Of a DNA stretch of 64,000 nt, positions 46,382-58,472 are shown in pieces. Source of the stretch: Gemmatimonadota bacterium. Lineage in GTDB: Bacteria > Gemmatimonadota > Gemmatimonadetes > Gemmatimonadales > Gemmatimonadaceae. Location of the stretch: the NCBI GenBank assembly GCA_031127075.1, contig JARIFA010000005.1, positions 1 through 64,000 of the forward strand. Reading direction: 5' to 3'. The notes beneath the pieces are model-generated. The model was not told where the DNA came from, searched no databases, and saw only the letters and a list, made by a program, of their open reading frames with translations. How positions within the stretch are numbered: position 1 is the stretch's first letter; each line of letters opens with the position of its first letter. The translations under genes were made by a program, and so were the position numbers.

Positions 46382-46941
46382 CGTCCGGAGGCCCGCCTCA
46401 CCGCCGCCCCGAGCTCCGTGTACGCCTCCGCGGAGAGCTCGCGGAACGGCCGCATGATGTGCGCGATCCGTCCGTCCGGCCCGACGACGAAGACGACGCG
46501 CCGGTAGAGATTGAGGGCCGGGAACTTCACGTCGTAGGCCGAGGCCAGGGCGCCGCCGGTGTCGCTGACGAAGGTGACGGGGAAGTTCTTCTCCGCCGCC
46601 CACGACTGCTGGTCCGCGACCGCGTCGGTGCTGATGGCCAGGACGGTGACGCCGGTCCCGTTGTTAAAGAGCGTGGCGTACTGATCACGGTACGCCTCCA
46701 TTTGAGCCGTTCAGCCACCGGTCCTCACCTTCGGGAAGAAGGCGAGGACGACGGTCTGGCCGCGGAGGGCCCGGAGGTTCACCGGCGAGGGCCGGATCCC
46801 GCTCTTGGTGGAGGCCGGAAGGGTGAAGTCCGGCGCGAGGTCGCCGACCTTCGGCCCGCCATCGGTCGCACCCTGCCCCTGGGCGGGTGCGGCGAACGCG
46901 AGGAGCGCGAGGGCCGTGACGAGAGAGAGTGGGCGTCGCAT
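46378..46941 (-). CDS. Exported peroxiredoxin, probable selenoprotein (Sec77 encoded by UGA)
   Basis: 187 residues when the in-frame TGA at 46711-46713 is read as selenocysteine. A signal peptide (SLVTALALLAFAAPAQGQ) and the AhpC/TSA start KVGDLAPDFTLP lead to VVLAFFPKVRTGG, then UGA, then TAQMEAYRDQYATLF. Cys homologues have GCT at this place, so the UGA is at the peroxidatic residue. The second half (VLAISTD, FPVTFVSDTGG, RRVVFVVGPDGRI) is fully conserved in style and in the same frame. The protein has no cysteine at all, so without Sec it would be inactive. A hairpin with a G-containing loop follows the UGA. It heads the operon with glycerate kinase. Nonsense mutation is the alternative. 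Confidence 0.8.
46675..46696 (-). promoter_or_regulatory. SECIS-like hairpin after the UGA codon
   Basis: A perfect 7-bp stem (GGCGTAC with GTACGCC) and the 8-base loop CGTGATCA. The loop starts 22 bases after the UGA and has a G at its second position, both as expected for bacterial SECIS elements that recruit SelB. It lies inside the coding region, as bacterial SECIS elements must. Confidence 0.65.
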
Positions 46942-47092
46942 ACGCGGAAGTGTGGGGCGGCCCACGGCGGGCCGCAATCGGTGAACGACCGGAGGTGGCG
47001 CTTCGTGCCCGCCCGGACACGCGACGCCGATCGTCCCGTCGAGGCGGAGGGCGGTGCCGGACGAGGCGTGTCGGGACGCGCCGTCGTGCGAC

Positions 47093-47969
47093 TCAGTCCG
47101 CGACGACGCGGAGCGCCGCCGGCACGCTCGCCACCTCGACCGTCGCGCGCGCGGCCTGCCGCAGTTCCCCGTCCGCCTCGATCACCGGTGGTGCCGGGAA
47201 GGTGAGGGTGACGTGCGCCGTGCGACGATGCGCCACCGCCGGGTGCGCGAGGTGTGCCCCCCGCATGGCGCGCAGGAGGACCGGGAGGCGCGCGACTCCG
47301 GGGAGGTCGTCCACCACGACGAGGTCGAGCTGCGCATCGTCGATGCGCGCGTCGGGGGCGATGCGGAACGCCCCACCGAAGTGCGCGCCGTTCGCGGCGA
47401 CCGCGAGGAGCCGTCGCCGCATCGGAGCCCCATCGACCCCGATCGCGAGGCCGTCGTAGCGGAAGAGCTCGCCGAGCGCGGCCGCCACGTAGCGCGGCGC
47501 GCCGGGGAGGGGCCGGAGCCGCTCAGCCGCCGCGTTGCACGCGACGTCGAACCCCATCCCTACGACGTTCAGGAACCAGATGTCGTCGACGCGGCCCATG
47601 TCGACGCGTCGCTCGGCGAGGCCACCGTCCGCGAGTCGCTCGGCGAGGGCGCGCGCGTCGCGTGGGAGAGTGCCGAGGTTCTTCGCGAAGTCGTTCCCCG
47701 TACCGGCCGCGAGGATGGCGAGCCGTGCGGGACTCCCGGCGCGCGCGAGCGGGACGGCGCAGTTGGACCAGGTCCCGTCGCCCCCCGCGACGACGAGGGT
47801 CTCGACGCCATCGGCGATCGCTTCCGCGACCAGCCGCGCTTCGTCGCCCGCGTGGCGCGTGCCGCGCACATCCGTGAACCCACACCGGGCGAACGCGGCA
47901 CGGATGCCGACGATCGCCCGGGCGCCGCGTCCGGAGCCGGACGCGGGATTGTAGAGGAGGCGGACCGCC

Positions 47970-47980
<11 letters not shown>
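47093..47980 (-). CDS. Diacylglycerol/lipid kinase family protein
   Basis: 295 residues of the DAGK catalytic (YegS/DgkB-like) family. The nucleotide-binding motif is GGDGTWSN, preceded by LYNPASGSG; AAGTGNDFAKNLG is the third conserved motif and FLNVVGMGFDV the fourth. It phosphorylates a lipid alcohol with ATP. Most members associate with the membrane from the cytoplasm. GTG 47980 overlaps the end of the aconitase gene by 11 bases, so it is likely translated with it. Confidence 0.88.
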
Positions 47981-50702
<2,722 letters not shown>

Positions 50703-50776
50703 TGGGGGGAAAGGCGACAGAATGAGGCGGCATTCCCGTCAGCGCTTCGTCGACGGGCGACGTTAACTTCTGCGAG

Positions 50777-52012
50777 ATGAAGCTAACACGTGGTGCGGCC
50801 TCTCTGCTCTGTGGGCTCGCGCTCCTGGATGTCACGCCGCTGCGTGCGCAGGCGCGGACCCTCACCCTCGACGACGCGGTGCGGCGCGCGGCGACGGTGT
50901 CCCCCGCGGCGGCCGCGGCGGTCGCACGGCGGCAGGAGCTCGTCGGGCGGGCGCGGACCGACGCGCAGTGGGCGAATCCGCTGATCGAGCTCCGTCGGGA
51001 GAATGAAGGGGCGCCGATTCCGTACGATGATTTCGCGACGGTGACGCTGCCGGTCGGCCTGACGGGCCGTCGCGTCGCGCTCCGGTCGGCGCTGACCGCG
51101 ACGCGCGAGCGCGCGAGCGCAGACTCGCTCGAGGTGGTCCGTGCGGCGGGGTTCGAGGCGGCCCGCGCCTGGTGGGCGTACTGGGCGGCGCGCGCCGAGG
51201 CGCTGATCGCGACGGAGCAGGCGGGGTTGCTCGACCGCATCGCCGCGCTCGATTCCCTCCGCGCGGCGGAGGGAGAGCTCGCTGAGGCGAGCGCGTTCCG
51301 GATGCGGATCGAGGCGCAGCGGGGCCGGCACGGGGCGGCGCAGGCCGCGGCCGCCGCGGCGCACGCCCGGGCCCGACTCGCGGCGCTCGTCGACGAAGGG
51401 GACCCGGAGGCGATCGACGTCGCCGAGCCGACGGACGGTGCCTTCGCGCTCCCCGTCGTCTCCGATGCGCTGGCGGTGGCGATGCGCGACCGCCCCGACC
51501 TCCGCGCCGCGACGGCGGCGGTGCGTGCCGCCGATCGGCGGCGGACCGCCGAGCGGCTCGGGACCCTCCCCGACGTCGGCCTCACCGGCGGGTACAAGGG
51601 GACGGGCGGGTTCGAGACGGCGTTGTTCGGCGTGATGGTGACGGCGCCGGTGTTCAATACGAATGGCGGGAACCGCGAGCGCGCGGCCGGCGAGTGGTTG
51701 ATGGCCGACGCCGAGCGGCGCGCGATCGAGCGGCGCGTCACGACCGAGGTGCGCGCCGCGCGCCTCGCGGCGCAACTGATCGACGAGGGGACCGCGGGGT
51801 TCGACGCGGTCTTCGTGGGCCGGGCCGATGTCGTCGCCGCGGCCGCGGAGGCCGCGTACCGCGAGGGGGCCGCCTCGCTCATCGAATTGTTGGATGCCTT
51901 CCGGGCCGCCGCCGACGCGCGGACCGCCCGGGTGCGAGGTCTGCACGACCGTGCCCTCGCCCGACTCGACCTGCGGCGCGCGATGGGCGCGCCCGCCGTG
52001 GAGACCCCGTGA
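50777..52012 (+). CDS. czcC: TolC-like outer-membrane factor of a heavy-metal efflux pump
   Basis: 411 residues. A signal peptide (ASLLCGLALLDVTPLRAQ) precedes a TolC-type fold with two halves of coiled coil (TLDDAVRRAATVSPAAAAAVARRQ; VSDALAVAMRDRPDLRAA) and short strands (NPLIELRRENEG). It forms the outer-membrane channel of a tripartite RND pump with the two genes downstream. Its stop overlaps the next gene by TGATG. Long coiled coils are rich in Ala and Arg. Confidence 0.9.
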   Translation: MKLTRGAASLLCGLALLDVTPLRAQARTLTLDDAVRRAATVSPAAAAAVARRQELVGRARTDAQWANPLIELRRENEGAPIPYDDFATVTLPVGLTGRRVALRSALTATRERASADSLEVVRAAGFEAARAWWAYWAARAEALIATEQAGLLDRIAALDSLRAAEGELAEASAFRMRIEAQRGRHGAAQAAAAAAHARARLAALVDEGDPEAIDVAEPTDGAFALPVVSDALAVAMRDRPDLRAATAAVRAADRRRTAERLGTLPDVGLTGGYKGTGGFETALFGVMVTAPVFNTNGGNRERAAGEWLMADAERRAIERRVTTEVRAARLAAQLIDEGTAGFDAVFVGRADVVAAAAEAAYREGAASLIELLDAFRAAADARTARVRGLHDRALARLDLRRAMGAPAVETP

Positions 52013-53220
52013 TGCCGATGGCCCGTCGTTCGATCGTTCCTCTTGGCCTCCTGCTCGTCCTCGTCGTCTCCGCCTGTGGCGACACCCCAGAGGCCGCGAC
52101 CGATGGGGCGGTGGTCGCCGACACCGCGCTCGTCGCGTCGGAGGCGGTCGCGATCGCAGAGTTCCAGTTCGCGGCCGTCGCGGAGACCGAGTGGCGCGAC
52201 GCCTGGCAGATGCCGGCGCACGTGAGCCTCGATCCCGGGGCGACGCAACCCCTGGGCAGCATCGTCGAGGGGCGCGTGCTCGAGGTGCGGGTCTTCCCGG
52301 GTGACCGTGTGCGCGCCGGCGACATCGTCGCCGCCATCCACTCGCACGAGGTGATGGATGCGCGTCAGGCGCTCGCCGCCGCGCAGGCGGGGCGTATCAC
52401 GGCGGACAGCGCCGCGGCGGTCGCCGAGGCCGCCGCCGGTCGAGCGGAGCGCCTCCTCGCCGCGCGCGCGCTCAGTCCCGCCGAGGTCGAGCGCGCCAAG
52501 GCCGCGCGGGCGGCTGCGGTCGCGGCGCGGGCCGCCGCTCACGCCGAAGAGGAGCGCGCCGAGGCGATGATGGCTCATCTCCTTGGTGATGCGCCCGCCG
52601 CGGGGGTCGACGAGCACGCCGCGCTGATCCGCGCGCCCTTCGACGGGGTCGTCACCGGGCGCACGGCGCAACCGGGCCAGGTGGTGCTCGTCGGGCAGCC
52701 GCTCGTCACCGTGGCGCGCGAGGGCCGTTTGGGGATCCTGATGCATCTCCCCGAGGAGGCGGTGGCGAGCGTCGCGCGCGATGTCGCGGTGCGCTTCACC
52801 GTCCCTGCGTATCCCGACCGCACCTTCCGGGCGCGGGTGATGCGCATCGCCCCGGTGGTGGACTCGATGAGCCGCGCGATGGAAGTCTGGGCCGCGATCG
52901 ACGGGGACGGGCAGCGGCTGCTCCGCGCGGAGATGACCGCGAACGCGGAGCTCGACGGGGTGCGCGGCGCGCGCGTCCTCACCGTCCCTGCGGGGGCGGT
53001 GCAGGTGATGGACGGCGATACCGTCGTCGTTGTGGGGCGTCGAGTGGGTGACGGGATGCTGCTCGAGGCGCGCCCGGTGCGACTCGGGCGCCGCTCCACC
53101 GACCGCGCCGAGCTCCTCGGCGGTGTCGCCATCGGGGATTCGGTGCTCGATCGCGGGGCCGCGATCGGGAAGGCGGAGCTGTTGAAGCGCCGCGCGGCCC
53201 GCGGCGGCGCGGGCGAATGA
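52012..53220 (+). CDS. czcB: RND periplasmic adaptor (CzcB/CusB-like)
   Basis: 402 residues. A lipobox (LVVSAC) follows the signal peptide, so it is a lipid-anchored adaptor. GSIVEGRVLEVRVFPGDRVRAGDIVAAI is the first half of the lipoyl domain and ALIRAPFDGVVTGRTAQPGQVV the second, with an Ala-rich hairpin between them (about 115-190). The beta-barrel and membrane-proximal domains follow. ATG 52012 overlaps the previous TGA; ATG 52018 is an alternative. It links the inner-membrane pump with the outer channel. Confidence 0.92.
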   Translation: MPMARRSIVPLGLLLVLVVSACGDTPEAATDGAVVADTALVASEAVAIAEFQFAAVAETEWRDAWQMPAHVSLDPGATQPLGSIVEGRVLEVRVFPGDRVRAGDIVAAIHSHEVMDARQALAAAQAGRITADSAAAVAEAAAGRAERLLAARALSPAEVERAKAARAAAVAARAAAHAEEERAEAMMAHLLGDAPAAGVDEHAALIRAPFDGVVTGRTAQPGQVVLVGQPLVTVAREGRLGILMHLPEEAVASVARDVAVRFTVPAYPDRTFRARVMRIAPVVDSMSRAMEVWAAIDGDGQRLLRAEMTANAELDGVRGARVLTVPAGAVQVMDGDTVVVVGRRVGDGMLLEARPVRLGRRSTDRAELLGGVAIGDSVLDRGAAIGKAELLKRRAARGGAGE

Positions 53221-56200
53221 GGCGGCTCCTCGCCTTCTCGCTCCGCCAGCGCGCCTTCGTCATCGGCGGCGTCCTCTCGCTCGTCGTCGCCGGGCTCTAT
53301 GCCCTCACGCATATCCCCTTCGACGCCTTCCCCGACCTGACGGGGACCCGCGTCGAGGTCATCACCCCCGCGCCGGGGATGCCGCCCGAGGATATCGAGC
53401 GGCTCGTGACGTATCCGATCGAGTCGGCGCTGATGGGGATCCCCGGCGCCGAAGGGGTCCGCTCCGTCTCCAAGCAGGGGCTCTCGCTGGTGATGGTCGC
53501 CTTCCCCGACAACGTCGACATCTACTTCGCGCGCACCCTGGTGCAGCAGCGGCTCGCCGACGCCAAGGGCGCGCTCCCCGCCGGGATCGAGGCGGGGCTC
53601 GGGCCCGTCACCACGCCGATGGGGGAGCTCTATCAGTACACCGTCACGAGCGACTCCCTGACGCTGACGGAGCTGAAGACGCTCCACGACTACACGATCC
53701 GGCCACGGCTGCGCAGCGTCCCCGGCGTCTCCGAGGTGAACTCGTGGGGCGGGTTCGTCGAGCAGATCCACGTGCAGATCGATCCCGCGAAGCTCGCGGT
53801 GCGCGACCTCACGCTCGCCGACGTGCACGACGCGCTCGAGGCCAACAACCGGACCTTCGGCGGCGCGTACGTCGAGACCGCGGGGGAGCGGTTCACCATC
53901 CGCGGCGTCGGGCGCGCCGAGACGCGCGACGAGATCGCGCGGATGGTGGTGGCGCAGCGGGGCGGGGCCCCGGTGCTCGTCCGTGACGTGGCGACGGTGG
54001 TGACCGGCGCCCTCCCGCGCTTCGGCGTGGTGACGCAGGACGGGACGGGGGAGGTCGTCACCGGGATGGTCCTCAAGCTGAACGGGGCGGATTCGCGCCG
54101 GGTGATCGACGCCGTCGCCGCGAAGTTGGAGGAGGTGCGCGCGAATCTCCCGGCCCACGTCCGCATCACGCCGTTCTACGACCAGACGCAGCTCGTGCGT
54201 CGCACCACGCAGACGATCGCGAAGAACCTCATCGAGGGCGGGCTCCTCGTCATCGCGGTCCTCTTCCTCTTCCTCCGGAACGTCCGCGCCTCGCTGATCG
54301 TCGCGTCGGTCATCCCGCTCTCGATGCTCATCGCCTTCGGCGGGATGGCGGTCTTCGGGTATTCGGCGAACCTGATGAGCCTCGGCGCGCTCGACTTCGG
54401 GCTGATCGTCGACGCGTCCGTGGTGATGGTGGAGAACTTCGTGCGACGGCTCGAACGCCAGCAGGCCGGGGACCGCGACCAGCTCTTCCTCGACGCCGCG
54501 GTCGAGGTCGGTCGCCCCATCCTCTTCGGCATCGCGATCATCGTGGCGGTCTACATCCCGCTCTTCGCGCTCGACGGAATGGAAGGCCGGATGTTCAAGC
54601 CGATGGCCTTCACCGTGGTGACGGCGGTGCTCGGCTCGCTCTTCCTCGCCCTCACGTATGTGCCGACGGTCTCCCACCTGCTCCTGCGGCACGCGCACGA
54701 GCAGCCGAACCGCTTCTTCGACCGGCTGCGCGACGCCTACGGGCGCGGGCTCGACTGGGTCTTCGCGCACGCCCGTCCGGTGGTGACCGGCGCCGTCGCG
54801 CTCGTCGTCGCCGCGCTCGCCTCCTTCGCGTGGATCGGCACGGAGTTCATGCCGAAGCTCGACGAGGGGAACATCCTCATCACGACCCGTCGGCTCCCGA
54901 GCATCTCGCTGGAGGAGGCGACGCGCCTCTCCTCAGCGGTGGAGCGGATCCTCACGCGGTTCCCTGAAGTCATCACCGTCGTCACGAAGGAAGGGCGTCC
55001 CGACCTCGCGACCGAAGCGATGGGGCTCTTCGAAGGGGATACCTATGTGATCCTGAAGCCCCAGGCGGAGTGGACGACGGCCACCGACCGGGACGGCCTC
55101 GTCGCCGCGTTCGACTCCGCGCTCGCCGTGGTGCCGGGCCTCGAGACCTCGTTCACGCAGCCGCTCGCGATGCGGCTCGATGAGGCGGAGAGCGGGATCC
55201 GCACCGACCTCGGCATCAAAGTCATCGGCCCAGACCTCGTGCAGAACGAGGCGCTCGGTGAGCGGATCCGGTCGATCGTCGCCGGAGTGTCGGGGGCCGC
55301 GGACGTCGCCGTGGAGATCGCCGAGGGGAGCGGTCAGTACCGCGTGGAGATCGACCGGGCCGCGCTCGCGCGGCACGGCGTCAGCGTGGCCGACGTGCAG
55401 GATGTGCTCGACCTCGCCACCGGGATGCGTGCCGCGACCGAGCTCGTCGACGGACCGCGCCGCATCGGCGTGGCGGTGCGACTCACGCCCGCGGCCGCCG
55501 CCGACCTCGAGGCGCTGCGGCGGCTCACGGTGCGCACCGCGACCGGGGGCCTCGTCCCCGTGGGTTCGCTCGCGCGGCTGACCCCGGTGATGGGGCCGGA
55601 GCTCATCGCCCATGAGGACGCCCAGCGGCGCACGCTCGTGATGGCGAACGTCCGCGGTCGCGATCTCGGCAGCTTCGTCGCGGAGGTGCGGGCGAAGGTC
55701 GCCGCGGGGGTGCGCCTCCCGTCGGGGGTCTTCCTCGAGTGGGGCGGCCAGTACGAAAACCAGCAGCGCGCCCTCGGGCGGCTCGGGATCGTCGTGCCGG
55801 CGGCGCTCCTGCTCATCTACCTGCTGCTCTTCCTCTCGTTCGGCTCCGTCACGCAGGCGGGGCTCGTGCTGCTCAACGTACCGTTCGCCCTCGTGGGCGG
55901 CGTCGCGGCGCTCTGGCTGCGCGGGCTCAACCTGAACCTCTCCGCGAGCATCGGGTTCATCGCCCTCTTCGGCATCGCCGTGTTGAACGGCGTCGTGCTC
56001 GTCGAGCACCTGAACCATCTGCGCGACGACGGGCGCGATCTCGACGACGCGGTGCGTGAGGGCGCGCTCGACCGCCTCCGCCCCGTGCTGATGACCGCGC
56101 TCGTCGCGAGCCTCGGATTCGTCCCGATGGCGCTCTCGCACAGCGCGGGGAGCGAGGTGCAGCGGCCGCTCGCCACCGTCGTCATCGGCGGGCTGCTCAC

Positions 56201-56330
56201 CTCCACCGTCCTCACCCTCTTCGTACTGCCGATGGCGTACCGGGCCCTCACGCGGTGGGAGTCGGCGCGCGAGGCGCGCGCACAGGCCGCCGACGCCGCC
56301 CGCGAGGCCGCGTGGGAGGCCGGGCGGTGA
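53217..56330 (+). CDS. czcA: Heavy-metal RND efflux pump (CzcA/CusA family)
   Basis: 1037 residues with 12 membrane helices and two periplasmic loops. The heavy-metal RND helix-4 motif DFGLIVDASVVMVEN holds Asp393 and Asp399, the proton-relay pair equivalent to D402 and D408 of CzcA; Glu in the same stretch completes it. The start motif PDLTGTRVEVITPAPGMPPEDIE is typical. It exports divalent or monovalent metal from periplasm or cytoplasm by proton exchange; the metal cannot be read. ATG overlaps the CzcB stop (ATGA). There is no regulator gene or sensor kinase beside it. Confidence 0.94.
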   Translation: MRRLLAFSLRQRAFVIGGVLSLVVAGLYALTHIPFDAFPDLTGTRVEVITPAPGMPPEDIERLVTYPIESALMGIPGAEGVRSVSKQGLSLVMVAFPDNVDIYFARTLVQQRLADAKGALPAGIEAGLGPVTTPMGELYQYTVTSDSLTLTELKTLHDYTIRPRLRSVPGVSEVNSWGGFVEQIHVQIDPAKLAVRDLTLADVHDALEANNRTFGGAYVETAGERFTIRGVGRAETRDEIARMVVAQRGGAPVLVRDVATVVTGALPRFGVVTQDGTGEVVTGMVLKLNGADSRRVIDAVAAKLEEVRANLPAHVRITPFYDQTQLVRRTTQTIAKNLIEGGLLVIAVLFLFLRNVRASLIVASVIPLSMLIAFGGMAVFGYSANLMSLGALDFGLIVDASVVMVENFVRRLERQQAGDRDQLFLDAAVEVGRPILFGIAIIVAVYIPLFALDGMEGRMFKPMAFTVVTAVLGSLFLALTYVPTVSHLLLRHAHEQPNRFFDRLRDAYGRGLDWVFAHARPVVTGAVALVVAALASFAWIGTEFMPKLDEGNILITTRRLPSISLEEATRLSSAVERILTRFPEVITVVTKEGRPDLATEAMGLFEGDTYVILKPQAEWTTATDRDGLVAAFDSALAVVPGLETSFTQPLAMRLDEAESGIRTDLGIKVIGPDLVQNEALGERIRSIVAGVSGAADVAVEIAEGSGQYRVEIDRAALARHGVSVADVQDVLDLATGMRAATELVDGPRRIGVAVRLTPAAAADLEALRRLTVRTATGGLVPVGSLARLTPVMGPELIAHEDAQRRTLVMANVRGRDLGSFVAEVRAKVAAGVRLPSGVFLEWGGQYENQQRALGRLGIVVPAALLLIYLLLFLSFGSVTQAGLVLLNVPFALVGGVAALWLRGLNLNLSASIGFIALFGIAVLNGVVLVEHLNHLRDDGRDLDDAVREGALDRLRPVLMTALVASLGFVPMALSHSAGSEVQRPLATVVIGGLLTSTVLTLFVLPMAYRALTRWESAREARAQAADAAREAAWEAGR

Positions 56331-57232
56331 GCGCGGTGCGGTGGACCGCCGCGGTCGCCGCCGCGCGCGCGGCGGGACGCCCCGTCGTCGCGCTCGAGAG
56401 TTCCGTGCTCGCGCAGGGGCTCCCCGTCCCCGCGAACCGCGAGGCGGAGCGGCGGATGCGCGACGCCGTCATCGCGGGCGGCGCCGTCCCCGCCGTCACC
56501 GCGGTGGTGCAGGGGGTCCCCACCCTCGGCCTCGAGGGGGAGGCACTCGAGCGATTCCTCGCCCGTGACGGCGTCGCCAAGGTCTCGGCGCGCGACCTCC
56601 CGGTATCCATGGCGCAGGGGCGTGATGGCGCGACCACCGTCGCCGCGGCCCTCACCCTCGCCGCGCAGGGCGGCCTCGACGTCTTCGCCACCGGTGGAAT
56701 CGGTGGCGTGCACCGTGACGCCCCCTTTGACGAGTCGGCGGACCTCGCCGAGCTCGCGCGGACCTCGGTGGTCACCGTCTGCGCGGGGGCGAAGTCGATC
56801 CTCGACCTCCCCGCGACGCTCGAGCGGCTCGAGACCCTCGGCGTGACCGTGGTCGGATTCGGCACCGACGAGTTCCCGGGGTTCTTCACCGCGCGCACCG
56901 GGCTGCGCGTCCCGGCGCGGGTCGATGCCCCGGAGGAGGTCGCCCGGATTCTCCTCGCGGCGCGCGCGCTCGGGCGCCCGGGCGGCGTGCTCGTGGTGCA
57001 GCCCCCGCCGCCGGACGCCGCCCTCGACGCGACGTTGGTCGACGAGGCCGTCCGCGAGGCGCTCCGGATCGCCGCGGCCGCCGGGGTGCGTGGGCCCGCC
57101 GTCACCCCGCACCTCCTCGCGGCGGTGGAGCGGGCGACCGGGGGCCGCTCCCTCGCTGCGAACCTCGCGCTCCTCGAGGCGAATGCCGGGCTCGCGGCAC
57201 GGATCGCCGTGGCCCTCGCGACCGCCCCCTGA
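56327..57232 (+). CDS. psuG: Pseudouridine-5'-phosphate glycosidase
   Basis: 301 residues. It splits pseudouridine 5'-phosphate into uracil and ribose 5-phosphate. VVALESSVLAQGLPVPANRE carries the catalytic Glu region; VATGGIGGVHR-type motif (FATGGIGGVHRD) and VCAGAKSILDLPATLE with the catalytic Lys follow; GFGTDEFPGFF is the last family signature. The GTG at 56327 is supported by a 4-base GTGA overlap with the pump gene. It has no pseudouridine kinase (PsuK) next to it, which is usual for the pair, so the phosphate donor step must be elsewhere. Confidence 0.93.
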   Translation: MSAVRWTAAVAAARAAGRPVVALESSVLAQGLPVPANREAERRMRDAVIAGGAVPAVTAVVQGVPTLGLEGEALERFLARDGVAKVSARDLPVSMAQGRDGATTVAAALTLAAQGGLDVFATGGIGGVHRDAPFDESADLAELARTSVVTVCAGAKSILDLPATLERLETLGVTVVGFGTDEFPGFFTARTGLRVPARVDAPEEVARILLAARALGRPGGVLVVQPPPPDAALDATLVDEAVREALRIAAAAGVRGPAVTPHLLAAVERATGGRSLAANLALLEANAGLAARIAVALATAP

Positions 57233-57362
57233 GCGGGCGTCGCGCGGCGGGCGGTGACCGGAGGTTCGTGCGGTGCGCCGTCGGGCGCGTCCCGGCTGTC
57301 GCCCGCCGTGCGGCGATGATAGGTTCCGGCGCATCACTCTCGCGCCGGAGGTCGGATCCCCT

Positions 57363-58472
57363 ATGCCCTCTCCGTTCCTGAGTTCCGAAGAGTACGACGA
57401 GCGCGCGCACCAGCTCTACAACGAGGGGGAGTACGAGGCCGCGCTCGCGACGCTGCGCGAGGGGCTCGCTCTCTATCCGAACGCCGTCGAGCTGCACGTG
57501 GGGGTGGGCTATGCCCGCCTCGCCCGTGACGAATATGCTTGGGCGCGTCGCGCCTTCGAAGAAGCCCTCCTCCTCGACGCCGAGCACGAGGATGCACTCG
57601 CCGGCCTGGGTGAGACGCTTCTCAAGTTCGGGCAGACGCCGCAGGCGTTGAAGGCGTTCCGTCGGATCCTCGACCTCGGCTACGGGGACGACGTCGAGCT
57701 GATGCTGCAGGTCGGGCGCACCTGCTTCCGCGAAGGGCTCGCCGCCGAGGCGAAGGAATTCTTCGAAGTCGCCCTCCGGCAGGTCCCCGACCACGCCGAA
57801 GCGGTCGCGATGGTCGGCTACGCTGAGCATCGCCTCGGGCAGGACGACGCGGCGGTCGAGACGCTCAGACGCGCGCTGCAGCTCGATCCCGCGCACGCCG
57901 AGGCGCGGATCTACCTCGGGAACCTCCTCTACGACCGCGAGGAGTTCGAGGCGGCGCTCTTCCAGCTCGAGCAGACGAAGCCGGATGAGCACTGGGATGA
58001 GCTCGGGATCTGGCGCCTCCTCGAACTCAAGAAGTCGCACTGCCGGATGCAGGATGGCGATCCGGCGTTCCAGCCGTGGGAGGCGCGGCTCGAGGAGCTC
58101 GCCCCGCCCGCGGATTCGATCGATGAACTGCTGGCCGAGCTCGAGGCGCGCGCGGCGGAGCGGGAGGAGGTCGAGGCGCGGCAGCAGCTCGAGCTCTTCG
58201 GTGCGCTCCTCGCCGGCGCGGCCGATGCGAAGCAGGCGCCCCCCGAGGCGCATCGCGTGGTCGCCCGGGATGGGCGCCGCTACGAAGGCTCGTGGGAGGA
58301 GATCGTCGTCGCGATGCGCGACGCCGCCGACGGCGAACGGCCGCTCGACGAGTTCATGCAGGCGGAGGCCCGGCGGGGCTTCGCCCTCACCGGGCGCCTG
58401 ATCCCCACGAAGGACGCCGAGAGCTTCCTGCGGGCCAGCGCCGACGCGGGCCTGCTCCGTATCGTCTCCTGA
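57363..58472 (+). CDS. TPR-repeat protein
   Basis: 369 residues, no signal peptide, so probably cytoplasmic. Residues about 5-210 hold five or six tetratricopeptide repeats (NEGEYEAALATLREGLALYP, YAWARRAFEEALLLD, AKEFFEVALRQVPDHAEA, DAAVETLRRALQLDPAHAEAR). An acidic and alanine-rich linker with a coiled coil (about 245-290) follows, then GRRYEGSWEEIVVAMRDAA and a C-terminal region ending in TKDAESFLRASADAGLLRIVS. It is a likely scaffold. Its stop overlaps the start of the M16 protease gene, suggesting joint translation. Confidence 0.88.
   Translation: MPSPFLSSEEYDERAHQLYNEGEYEAALATLREGLALYPNAVELHVGVGYARLARDEYAWARRAFEEALLLDAEHEDALAGLGETLLKFGQTPQALKAFRRILDLGYGDDVELMLQVGRTCFREGLAAEAKEFFEVALRQVPDHAEAVAMVGYAEHRLGQDDAAVETLRRALQLDPAHAEARIYLGNLLYDREEFEAALFQLEQTKPDEHWDELGIWRLLELKKSHCRMQDGDPAFQPWEARLEELAPPADSIDELLAELEARAAEREEVEARQQLELFGALLAGAADAKQAPPEAHRVVARDGRRYEGSWEEIVVAMRDAADGERPLDEFMQAEARRGFALTGRLIPTKDAESFLRASADAGLLRIVS

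Noticed and set aside
46711-46977. The peroxiredoxin as two separate genes or a simple nonsense pseudogene
   Set aside because: Both halves are intact in one frame, the stop falls on the peroxidatic position only, a SECIS-like hairpin follows and the downstream gene overlaps the real stop; a random nonsense change would not predict these. It remains the main alternative to selenocysteine.
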